Both the position numbers and the translations under genes were made by a program. 17,391 nt of DNA from Chloroflexota bacterium (lineage in GTDB: Bacteria; Chloroflexota; Anaerolineae; B4-G1; SLSP01), in the NCBI GenBank assembly GCA_012798275.1, contig JAAZNO010000690.1, positions 1 through 17,391 on the forward strand, written 5' to 3'. Shown piece after piece: positions 7,380-13,855 of the stretch. Numbering within the stretch: position 1 is the first letter of the stretch; the number at the start of each line of letters is the position of its first letter. The notes below the pieces were generated by a model. The model saw only the letters and a list, made by a program, of their open reading frames with translations. It was not told the DNA's origin and ran no database searches.

Positions 7380-9770
7380 ATGATCAATCCCCTCGATACT
7401 TTGAAGAAGATGCTCTTGCTGGAGCAGAAAGATTACGCCTTTCAGGACAAAGCCGTGGCCGGCGGATTGGGGCGGTATGCCGATACCTGGCGTCGTCAGG
7501 CGCTGGCGGCTTTTGGCGATGCGGCGTGGGTGGAAGATGTAGCGGTGCGCCTTTGCGCCTACAGTGGACTTCAGCCTGAGGCGCGACAGCAGGCCTTGCA
7601 GGAGCTGTGGACGATCCTGTCGGCCCCTCCCGCGTCGGCGACAAGCGGCGGCGCGCCGGCGGAAATCCCCGCGCCGACTGCGCCGCGACCTGCGCAGCCT
7701 CCAGCGCAACCTGGACGGGGAGTTCTGGCGCCCGTGACCACCCTGCCCGGCGTCGCGCAGAAACGGGCGGCGTATCTCGAAAAGCTGGGTGTGCGGACGA
7801 TCGCGGATCTGCTGCACTATTACCCGCGCCGTTATGAGGACTACTCCCGGCTCAAGACGATTGATCACCTGGAGTATGGCGAGCTGGTGACGGTCATCGC
7901 CACGGTGTGGGAGGCCGGGGGACGGGAAGTGCGTCCCGGCCTGTACCTCTTCCGGGCCATCGTGGGGGACGGGACCGGCACGCTCGAAGTGACCTGGTTC
8001 AACAACCGCTTCCTCGAAGGGCGCCTGAAGGCGGGGATGCAGATTGAATTGCGTGGGCGCGTCGGCGAGCACCTGGGGCGCCTGACCATGGCTTCCCCGG
8101 AGTGGGGGCCGGTGGGGCGCAATGACCTGGAGGAGGGGCGCATCGCGTCGGTCTATTCGCTGCCGGAGGGCCTGACGCAACGCTGGTTCCGGCAGCTGCT
8201 GCAGCGCACGCTCACGGCCTGGGCGGGACGCCTGAGCGACCCCCTGCCGGAGGACTTGCGGCAGCGTTATGGGCTTTTGCCGCTGAGCCGGGCTTTGTGG
8301 GGCATTCACCGCCCGGACGATCGAGCGCACCTCGAGGCGGCGCAACGGCGGTTGGCCTTCGAGGAGCTGCTCTATCTGCAGTTGGGGCTGCTGCGCCAGA
8401 AACGCCTGTGGAAGTCACAGCCGGGGCAGCCGGTGCAGATTGCGGAGGAAACCCTGGCGGCCTACGTGGCGGCGCTCCCTTACGAGCTCACCGGCGCGCA
8501 ACGCCGTTCGCTGGAGGAGATGGTGCGAGACATCGCCTCGCCGGAGCCGATGAACCGCCTGCTGCAGGGCGATGTGGGCTCGGGCAAGACCGTGCTGGCG
8601 GCGCTGTTGATGGCGTTGACCGCCGCGGGCGGGTTCCAGGCAGCGCTCATGGCGCCTACCGAGGTCCTGGCGGAACAGCACTTCAAGAGCTTGAACCGCC
8701 TCTTTGAGCGCTTCCCTGAGCCGCGTCCGACGCTGCGCCTGCTTACCGGGAGCACCGGCGGGGCGGCGCGCTCGGAAATCTACGCCGGCCTCGCTGACGG
8801 CACCTTGCCGTTGGTCGTGGGCACCCATGCGTTGATCCAGGAACAGGTCAACTTCCATAATCTCGCGCTCGTCATCATTGATGAGCAGCATCGTTTCGGC
8901 GTCGAACAGCGCGGGGCGCTGCGACAGAAGGGCTACAATCCGCACCTGCTGGTGATGACGGCGACGCCGATCCCTCGCTCGTTGGAGCTGACCCTGTGGG
9001 GGCACCTGGATGTGTCGGTGCTGGACGAAATGCCGCCGGGACGGCAACCCATCGAGACCCGCGTGCTCACGGCGCGACAGCGCGAGGCCGCCTACGGCTT
9101 CATCCGCCATCAGGTCGCCCAGGGACGGCAGGCATTCATTATCTATCCGCTGGTCGAGGAATCGGAGAAAATCGAGGCGCGGGCTGCGGTGGTGGAGTAC
9201 GAGCGGCTGCAGCAAGAGGTCTTCCCCGACCTGCGTTTGGGGTTGTTGCACGGACGGATGCGCTCCGACGAGAAAGACGAGGTGATGTTGCGCTTTGTGC
9301 GGGGCGAGCTGGACATCCTCGTGGCGACCTCGGTGATTGAAGTGGGGATTGATGTCCCCAATGCGACTGTTATCCTGATTGACGGCGCCGAACGCTTCGG
9401 TCTGGCGCAGCTGCATCAGTTCCGGGGGCGCGTGGGGCGGGGCGAGTACCCCTCGTACTGCCTGTTGCTTTCCGAGTCGCCTTCAGAGGAAGCGGATGAG
9501 CGCCTCAAGCTCCTGGAGACGACGACCGATGGCTTTGTGCTGGCGCAGAAGGACCTGGAGTTGCGGGGTCCGGGGCAATTTCTGGGGACGCAGCAGAGCG
9601 GGATGCCGGAGTTGCCGCTGGCGATGCAGGCGGACACACGCTGGCTGCATCAGGCACGGGAGGCGGCAATGCAATTGCTGGCGGAGGACCCGGAACTGGC
9701 CGAGCCGGCGCATCAAGAGCTGGCGCAGCGCGTCGCTGCTTTCTGGCAGGGGACGGGAGATGTGAGCTGA
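7380..9770 (+). CDS. recG: ATP-dependent DNA helicase RecG
   Basis: RecG regresses stalled replication forks and branch-migrates Holliday junctions. The 796-residue product is about 100 residues longer than E. coli RecG. The extra part is an N-terminal domain (about 1-80) and a Pro/Ala linker (about 81-118). Then come the wedge domain (LPGVAQKRA at 122-130, YYPRRYEDYS), the helicase core with Walker A GDVGSGKT (397-404), the RecG-type motif II DEQHRFG (501-507), TATPIPRS (527-534), and QFRGRVGR (680-687). AGGGA lies five bases before the ATG. It follows degV by 50 bases without a terminator and overlaps coaD by one base, so it is probably in the same transcript. All motifs are intact. Confidence 0.97.
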   Translation: MINPLDTLKKMLLLEQKDYAFQDKAVAGGLGRYADTWRRQALAAFGDAAWVEDVAVRLCAYSGLQPEARQQALQELWTILSAPPASATSGGAPAEIPAPTAPRPAQPPAQPGRGVLAPVTTLPGVAQKRAAYLEKLGVRTIADLLHYYPRRYEDYSRLKTIDHLEYGELVTVIATVWEAGGREVRPGLYLFRAIVGDGTGTLEVTWFNNRFLEGRLKAGMQIELRGRVGEHLGRLTMASPEWGPVGRNDLEEGRIASVYSLPEGLTQRWFRQLLQRTLTAWAGRLSDPLPEDLRQRYGLLPLSRALWGIHRPDDRAHLEAAQRRLAFEELLYLQLGLLRQKRLWKSQPGQPVQIAEETLAAYVAALPYELTGAQRRSLEEMVRDIASPEPMNRLLQGDVGSGKTVLAALLMALTAAGGFQAALMAPTEVLAEQHFKSLNRLFERFPEPRPTLRLLTGSTGGAARSEIYAGLADGTLPLVVGTHALIQEQVNFHNLALVIIDEQHRFGVEQRGALRQKGYNPHLLVMTATPIPRSLELTLWGHLDVSVLDEMPPGRQPIETRVLTARQREAAYGFIRHQVAQGRQAFIIYPLVEESEKIEARAAVVEYERLQQEVFPDLRLGLLHGRMRSDEKDEVMLRFVRGELDILVATSVIEVGIDVPNATVILIDGAERFGLAQLHQFRGRVGRGEYPSYCLLLSESPSEEADERLKLLETTTDGFVLAQKDLELRGPGQFLGTQQSGMPELPLAMQADTRWLHQAREAAMQLLAEDPELAEPAHQELAQRVAAFWQGTGDVS

Positions 9771-10294
9771 TGGGAAAATGCGCCCTGTATCCTGGTTCGT
9801 TTGATCCGATTCACTTTGGACACATGGATATTGCGCAGCGGGCGGCGGCGCTGTTTGACCGGTTGGTTATCGCGGTGTATGAACATCCCAGTAAGCGGCT
9901 GTGGTTTTCGGCAGAGGAACGGGTCGCTTTTGTGCGGGAGGCGTTGCGCTCGGTGCCCAACATCGAAGTGCGCTCTTACAGCGAACTGACCACGGCTTTT
10001 GCCGACTCAGTGGGCGCGCAGGTACTGGTGCGTGGTCTGCGGGTGATTTCCGATTTCGAGCTGGAATATCAGATGGCGCTGACCAACAAAGCGCTGGCGC
10101 CGCACATCGAAACCGTGTGCCTCATGACGCGGCAGGAACACGCCTTTCTCTCTTCAAGCATCGTTAAAGAAGTCTGCTCCCTGGGGGGCGATATTTCGAC
10201 GATGGTTCCGCCGCATGTCGTGGCGGCGCTGTTGGAAGTTCGTGAGAAGGCTGTGGGCGCCGGGGGCATTCCTTTGGTCTCGCTGCGAGACTAG
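9770..10294 (+). CDS. coaD: Phosphopantetheine adenylyltransferase
   Basis: CoaD transfers AMP from ATP to 4'-phosphopantetheine, giving dephospho-CoA, the penultimate step of coenzyme A synthesis. The 174-residue product is slightly longer than the usual 160. It shows YPGSFDPIHFGH (7-18) with the nucleotidyltransferase HxGH-like motif, RGLRVISDFE (88-97), and the ATP-binding SSSIVKEV (147-154). The ATG overlaps the recG stop (TGATG), which indicates translational coupling. CoA is needed for acyl-CoA metabolism, so its place after the fatty acid kinase genes makes metabolic sense. Confidence 0.97.
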   Translation: MGKCALYPGSFDPIHFGHMDIAQRAAALFDRLVIAVYEHPSKRLWFSAEERVAFVREALRSVPNIEVRSYSELTTAFADSVGAQVLVRGLRVISDFELEYQMALTNKALAPHIETVCLMTRQEHAFLSSSIVKEVCSLGGDISTMVPPHVVAALLEVREKAVGAGGIPLVSLRD

Positions 10295-10328
10295 AAAAGC
10301 ATGAAGCGGGAGTTTCATTGCCGGGGCG

Positions 10329-10340
10329 CGGAGATCTCCG
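10329..10340. repeat. Perfect palindrome CGGAGATCTCCG
   Basis: A 12-bp perfect palindrome lies in the 146-base gap between coaD and the coiled-coil gene. It has no T-run, so it is not a terminator. It could be a protein site or a chance palindrome. No clear promoter is seen in this gap. Confidence 0.4.
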
Positions 10341-10391
10341 AAGCAGTCAGAGCTTTCCCGTGACCTTTGCGGTGAAATTCGTTGGGAGGGG

Positions 10392-10451
10392 ATGAAAAAG
10401 TTTTGGACCAGCCGCTTTATTTTCAGACCAGGAGGCGCGGATGGACATTGA
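10392..10451 (+). CDS. Possible 19-codon leader ORF overlapping the coiled-coil gene start
   Basis: An ATG at 10392 follows GGGAGGGG directly and reads MKKFWTSRFIFRPGGADGH before TGA at 10449-10451. The frame overlaps the start of the downstream gene by 11 bases. It may be a translated leader that couples to the next gene, or chance. The peptide has no recognisable family. The ribosome site is very close to the ATG. Confidence 0.3.
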   Translation: MKKFWTSRFIFRPGGADGH

Positions 10452-10908
10452 TTTTCGCATCAAACAGTTGGAAGATTTCCTGCTGAAAAATAGTCCGAAG
10501 ATTCCCCTGTCGGCGAATCGGGCGGTGAATGAAGCGGATGCGCGCCGTCTGCTGGAGGAGCTGCGCGCCGCCTTGCCCGCCGAGCTCGCCCAAGCGCGGC
10601 AGGTGCTGGCGGAACGCGAGGCGATGTTGGCTCAGGCGCGCCAGGAGGGCGAGCGCATCATCGCGGCTGCGCGCGAGGAAGCGCAGAAGCTGACGGATGA
10701 GCATCGCCTGATGCAGGAGGCCCGCCATCAGGCCGGGGTGACACGGCAACGTGCTCAGGAGGAGGCCACTGCCCTGCGCGCTGACGCGGATGAATATGTG
10801 TTCGATACCCTCAGTCAGCTACAGCAGGAGCTGGCGCGCTTGCAGCGGACGGTGGATAACGGGCTGCAGAAGCTGGAAGCTGACCGTGAGCGGCGGCTGC
10901 AGGAGTGA
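10441..10908 (+). CDS. Coiled-coil protein, DivIVA/SepIVA-like by position and structure
   Basis: I do not recognise a named family with certainty. The 155-residue product is almost all charged and alanine-rich helix. After a short start (MDIDFRIKQLEDFLLKN) it has a long heptad-like region from about 33 to 153, with alternating acidic and basic residues, no Cys, and no membrane segment or signal peptide. It lies between coaD and rpmF, where Actinobacteria carry a DivIVA-like protein (SepIVA in mycobacteria) followed by YceD/DUF177. YceD is absent here. A role in cell division or envelope growth is only an inference. The start is supported by GGAGG at 10431-10435. An ATP-synthase-b-like coiled coil is the main alternative. 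Confidence 0.75.
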   Translation: MDIDFRIKQLEDFLLKNSPKIPLSANRAVNEADARRLLEELRAALPAELAQARQVLAEREAMLAQARQEGERIIAAAREEAQKLTDEHRLMQEARHQAGVTRQRAQEEATALRADADEYVFDTLSQLQQELARLQRTVDNGLQKLEADRERRLQE

Positions 10909-10927
10909 GCCGTGAGCCATGGTCCGT

Positions 10928-10955
10928 TTGACAGGAACGCGCTTTTCCGTATAAT
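10928..10955 (+). promoter_or_regulatory. Consensus sigma-70 promoter for rpmF
   Basis: A perfect TTGACA (10928-10933) and a perfect TATAAT (10950-10955) are 16 bases apart. The transcript would start near 10962, giving a leader of about 93 bases before rpmF. This is the best promoter in the window. Confidence 0.85.
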
Positions 10956-11054
10956 GGGGACTGCGCCGGATGATGGAGCGGCGGCGAGCGGGTCAGGCAT
11001 TTTCCGCCGTGCTGCTGTCCAGGCGTGATTTTGGATAAGGAGTATTGAATTACT

Positions 11055-11246
11055 ATGCCAGCAGTACCGAAGCACAAGATTACCAGCCGACGCCGAAAGA
11101 ATCGCCGCGCCCATACTTTCGCGGCCCCGACGCTCTACCATTTGGTGCCGTGTCCTGAATGCGGTGAAATGGTGCGCCCTTATCACGTGTGTCACAATTG
11201 CGGCACTTACCGGCGCGTCAAAGTCCTGGAAGTGAAGAAGGATTGA
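11055..11246 (+). CDS. rpmF: 50S ribosomal protein L32 (bL32), zinc-binding form
   Basis: The 63-residue product begins MPAVPKHKITSRRRKNRRAH, close to the usual MAVPK(R/K)KTS start of bL32. It carries a zinc ribbon with CPEC (Cys33, Cys36) and CHNC (Cys46, Cys49), then a basic tail. It is a structural protein of the large ribosomal subunit. AAGGAG at 11037-11042 lies 12 bases before the ATG, slightly far but with no better start. It has its own consensus promoter and is followed by a terminator at 11326-11347. Confidence 0.97.
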   Translation: MPAVPKHKITSRRRKNRRAHTFAAPTLYHLVPCPECGEMVRPYHVCHNCGTYRRVKVLEVKKD

Positions 11247-11325
11247 GCTGTTGGGTCACCCCGGCGGCGTGGAAATTTCGACCTGCAGGGGCGCGCACTC
11301 GTCCTTGTCTGCAATGGGAGTATGG

Positions 11326-11347
11326 CCGGGCCTCTACGGAGGCCCGG
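11326..11347 (+). terminator. Hairpin terminator after rpmF
   Basis: A 9-bp stem (CCGGGCCTC with its complement) closes a TACG loop, which forms a stable C(UACG)G tetraloop in RNA. It is followed by AGTTTGTTGTT. It should end the rpmF transcript, 80 bases after the stop. Confidence 0.75.
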
Positions 11348-11410
11348 AGTTTGTTGTTACGGGCGTGTTTTGCAACAGAGCCTGTTGTTGAGGGGAAGGA
11401 ATGGTGAAAG

Positions 11411-11782
11411 ATGGAAAACAAAGTGATCCCGGGAAAGGTGACCGTGGAGCCTGGGGTATTGGAAACCATCGCCCGACTGACGACCAGGGGAGTGCCTGGC
11501 GTGGCGAAAATTGCCGAGCAGACCGATGCGGAACGGTTTTTAGGCCTGAGCGGCAAGTCGGTGCAGGTGCACGTCTCGGAGGGTCGCGTGTCGGTGGATT
11601 TGCACATCATGGCGGAGCCCGACATCAGCCTGTTGCAGCTGGGCCGTTCGGTCCAGAAGAGCGTCACCGAAGCCATCCAGAAGATGATCGGAATGCCTGT
11701 TGAGGCGGTGAACGTCTACATCGAGGATGTGGTGTTTGCCCCGTCGGCCACAGAACCTCCGGCGGCGCCGATCCAGGGCTAG
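11411..11782 (+). CDS. Asp23/Gls24 family protein, second copy (YqhY-like), nusB partner
   Basis: The 123-residue product is another Asp23 (PF03780) member: VIPGKVTVEPGVLETIARL at the start, a central VQVHVSEGRVSVDLHIM strand pair, and AVNVYIEDVVF before an Ala/Pro tail. In Firmicutes the related yqhY lies directly before nusB, as it does here with a 17-base gap. The function is not established; a link with fatty acid synthesis has been proposed for yqhY. Upstream GGAAGGA (11395-11401) and GGTG can serve as ribosome site. An ATG at 11401 is in another frame and was not used. No promoter is clear in the gap after rpmF. Confidence 0.87.
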   Translation: MENKVIPGKVTVEPGVLETIARLTTRGVPGVAKIAEQTDAERFLGLSGKSVQVHVSEGRVSVDLHIMAEPDISLLQLGRSVQKSVTEAIQKMIGMPVEAVNVYIEDVVFAPSATEPPAAPIQG

Positions 11783-11799
11783 AGCAGGATGGGACGCCG

Positions 11800-12261
11800 A
11801 TGAAAGGCGAGCGACGTCTGGCGCGGGAGTTGGCTTTGCAGTCGCTCTACGAGATTGATGCCGTAGGGCATGCCGTCGGTTGGGTGCTGCAAAACTGCCT
11901 CGAGCGTGAACCGGATTTGCCTGAGCCCGTGCTGGAATACTATCAGCAGCTGGTGACTGGCGTGGTGAAATGCCGGGCACAGCTCGATGTCTATATTCAG
12001 CAATACGCGCAGGAATGGCCTCTCGAGCAGGTGGCGATCGTGGATCGCAACGTGCTGCGGATGGCGCTGTACGAGTTTACCGTGGGCCGAATTCCCATCA
12101 AGGTCGCCATCAACGAAGCCGTGGAGCTGGCGAAAGCTTTTGGCTCAGATAGCGCGCCGCGTTTTGTCAACGGCGTGTTGGGGGCGTTGGCGCCGCTGCG
12201 GCGCGAGATCACCGAGGCGCTGGAAGCCGGCATGGGAACTACTGCCCCCGCCTCGAGCTGA
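11800..12261 (+). CDS. nusB: Transcription antitermination factor NusB
   Basis: NusB binds boxA RNA with NusE (S10) and helps antitermination, especially in rRNA operons. The 153-residue all-helical product has the usual motifs: RRLARELALQSLYEID near the start, VAIVDRNVLRMALYE (about 78-92), and VAINEAVELAKAFGSDSAPRFVNGVL (about 102-127), split here over two helices. Length is normal apart from a short tail. It is 17 bases after the Asp23 gene and ends just before a strong terminator, so the two genes probably form one unit. Confidence 0.95.
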   Translation: MKGERRLARELALQSLYEIDAVGHAVGWVLQNCLEREPDLPEPVLEYYQQLVTGVVKCRAQLDVYIQQYAQEWPLEQVAIVDRNVLRMALYEFTVGRIPIKVAINEAVELAKAFGSDSAPRFVNGVLGALAPLRREITEALEAGMGTTAPASS

Positions 12262-12299
12262 GCGGGCGCGGCTCCGTCACGATTTTTCGATTTGACTGC

Positions 12300-12337
12300 A
12301 GGACGCCATCCGATGTGAGGATTGGCGTCCTTTTTGT
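12300..12337 (+). terminator. Intrinsic terminator after nusB
   Basis: Left arm AGGACGCC-ATCC (12300-12311) pairs with GGAT-T-GGCGTCCT (12319-12331), with one bulged base and a 7-base loop. It is followed by TTTTTGTT. This is the clearest Rho-independent terminator in the window. Confidence 0.88.
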
Positions 12338-12458
12338 TATGAAATCTCACTTGTTCAATGGCGCGGGCTGGATTAGGCTTGAGTCTGCACGCCGGGCGAA
12401 GTCTTCGGGCGGAGGCTGGACGCCCGCTTCATTATCGCTAGACAAGGAGAGGATCTGT

Positions 12459-13775
12459 ATGGAAAAAATCCGGTTGATCATCATGGGCGCTGCCGGGCGC
12501 GATTTTCACAATTTCAACACGTATTTTCGGGATAATCCGCGTTACGAGGTGGTGGCCTTCACCGCAACGCAGATCCCTAACATCGAAGGGCGTCTGTATC
12601 CGCCGCAGCTGGCGGGGGCGCTGTACCCTCAAGGTATCCCGATCTATCCTGAGGCTGAACTGGGGAATCTCATCCGCAAGTACGATGTGGATCAGGTGGT
12701 GTTCGCCTATTCCGACGTGCCGCATGAGTATGTGATGCACAAAGCCAGCCTGGTGACGGCGCTGGGCCCCGATTTTCGGGTGATGGGCGGCAAGGGCACC
12801 ATGCTCAAGAGCAGCAAGCCCGTCGTCGCGGTCACGGCGGTGCGCACGGGCGCGGGCAAGTCGCAGACGACCCGTCACGTGTGCGATTCGTTGCAGCGGC
12901 TCGGCAAGAAGGTCGTCGCCGTGCGCCATCCCATGCCGTATGGCGATCTGGTACGGCAGCGCGTGCAGCGCTTCGCCACCTACGCAGACCTGGACCTGCA
13001 CGAGTGCACGATCGAGGAGCGGGAGGAGTACGAACCGCACATTGATCGCGGTGTGGTGGTCTATGCCGGCGTGGACTATGAGGCGATCCTGCGCGAGGCC
13101 GAGAAGGAAGCCGATGTGGTGGTTTGGGACGGCGGCAATAACGACATTCCCTTCTACAAGCCGGATCTGTGGATCGTGGTCGCCGATCCCCATCGCCCGG
13201 GGCATGAGGTCACTTACTATCCCGGTGAGACCAATTTCCGCGCGGCGGATGTGATCGTGCTCAACAAGATGGACACGGCGGATTATGCCAACGTGCGCCA
13301 GATCTATCAGCACATCGCCGAGGTGAATCCCCAGGCAATCGTGGTGGAAGCCGCCTCCCCGCTCTTCGTGGATCATCCTGAGCGCATCCGCGGCAAGCGG
13401 GTGCTGGTCGTGGAGGATGGACCCACGCTCACGCATGGCGAGATGGCTTACGGCGCGGGCTACGTGGCGGCGCAACGCTTCGGCGCCGCGGAGATCATGG
13501 ATCCGCGCCCGTATGCGGTGGCCTCGATTTCGGCGACCTATGCTAAGTATCCCCGCACCGGGCAGATTCTGCCTGCGATGGGGTATGGTCACGAGCAGAT
13601 GCGCGACCTGGAGGTCACTATCAACAACACGCCCTGCGACCTGGTGGTGATCGGCACGCCGATTGACCTCACCCGCGTGTTGAGCATCAATCATCCCATG
13701 GAACGGGTGCGTTATGAGCTGCAGGTGATCGGCAAACCGACCCTGGAGGACATTCTGGCGGAACGCTTCGCCTAG
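12459..13775 (+). CDS. Cyclic 2,3-diphosphoglycerate synthetase-like P-loop protein (COG2403 type)
   Basis: The 438-residue product resembles proteins annotated as cyclic 2,3-diphosphoglycerate synthetase or predicted GTPase (COG2403). It has a Rossmann-like N-terminal part (about 1-115, GAAGRDFHNF), a P-loop TGAGKSQT (130-137), a likely Walker B/hydrolysis region with VVVWDGGNND (220-229), and a GTPase-like NKMD (269-272). In methanogens such enzymes make cyclic diphosphoglycerate as a thermoprotectant; in bacteria the true substrate is unknown. The start at 12459 has AAGGAG nine bases upstream. An in-frame start at 12315 was rejected because it lies inside the nusB terminator hairpin. It has a terminator of its own and no visible partners. 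Confidence 0.85.
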   Translation: MEKIRLIIMGAAGRDFHNFNTYFRDNPRYEVVAFTATQIPNIEGRLYPPQLAGALYPQGIPIYPEAELGNLIRKYDVDQVVFAYSDVPHEYVMHKASLVTALGPDFRVMGGKGTMLKSSKPVVAVTAVRTGAGKSQTTRHVCDSLQRLGKKVVAVRHPMPYGDLVRQRVQRFATYADLDLHECTIEEREEYEPHIDRGVVVYAGVDYEAILREAEKEADVVVWDGGNNDIPFYKPDLWIVVADPHRPGHEVTYYPGETNFRAADVIVLNKMDTADYANVRQIYQHIAEVNPQAIVVEAASPLFVDHPERIRGKRVLVVEDGPTLTHGEMAYGAGYVAAQRFGAAEIMDPRPYAVASISATYAKYPRTGQILPAMGYGHEQMRDLEVTINNTPCDLVVIGTPIDLTRVLSINHPMERVRYELQVIGKPTLEDILAERFA

Positions 13776-13794
13776 GCCGGTTCAGCAGCGCAAC

Positions 13795-13829
13795 AAGCGG
13801 TCGGCATTTTTTGAATGCCGACCGCTTTT
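13795..13829. terminator. Bidirectional hairpin terminator between converging genes
   Basis: A perfect 14-bp stem (AAGCGGTCGGCATT at 13795-13808, complement at 13814-13827) closes a TTTTG loop. The right arm is followed by TTC. It lies between the P-loop gene and the stop of the - strand glycosidase gene. Confidence 0.85.
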
Positions 13830-13855
13830 CGTGGGCCAGGATCTCCTGGAAGGGC

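Noticed and set aside
7143..8345. Open frame of 400 codons on the - strand opposite degV and recG
   Set aside because: It crosses two real genes antisense, has a composition biased to Arg and Pro, and shows no family motifs.
8415..9416. Open frame of 333 codons on the - strand opposite recG
   Set aside because: It is antisense to the helicase motifs and rich in Arg, Gln and His, as expected for a shadow frame.
11401..11703. Alternative + frame starting at an ATG just before the Asp23 gene
   Set aside because: It is out of frame with the clear Asp23 family protein and has a Gly/Arg-rich shadow composition.
12315..12458. Upstream start extending the P-loop protein by 48 residues
   Set aside because: The start lies in the loop of the nusB terminator hairpin, while AAGGAG precedes the ATG at 12459.
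12438..13694. Open frame of 418 codons on the - strand opposite the P-loop gene
   Set aside because: It is His/Arg/Leu-rich with no recognisable motif, lacks a ribosome site, and lies fully antisense to a gene with clear motifs. High GC content keeps antisense frames open.
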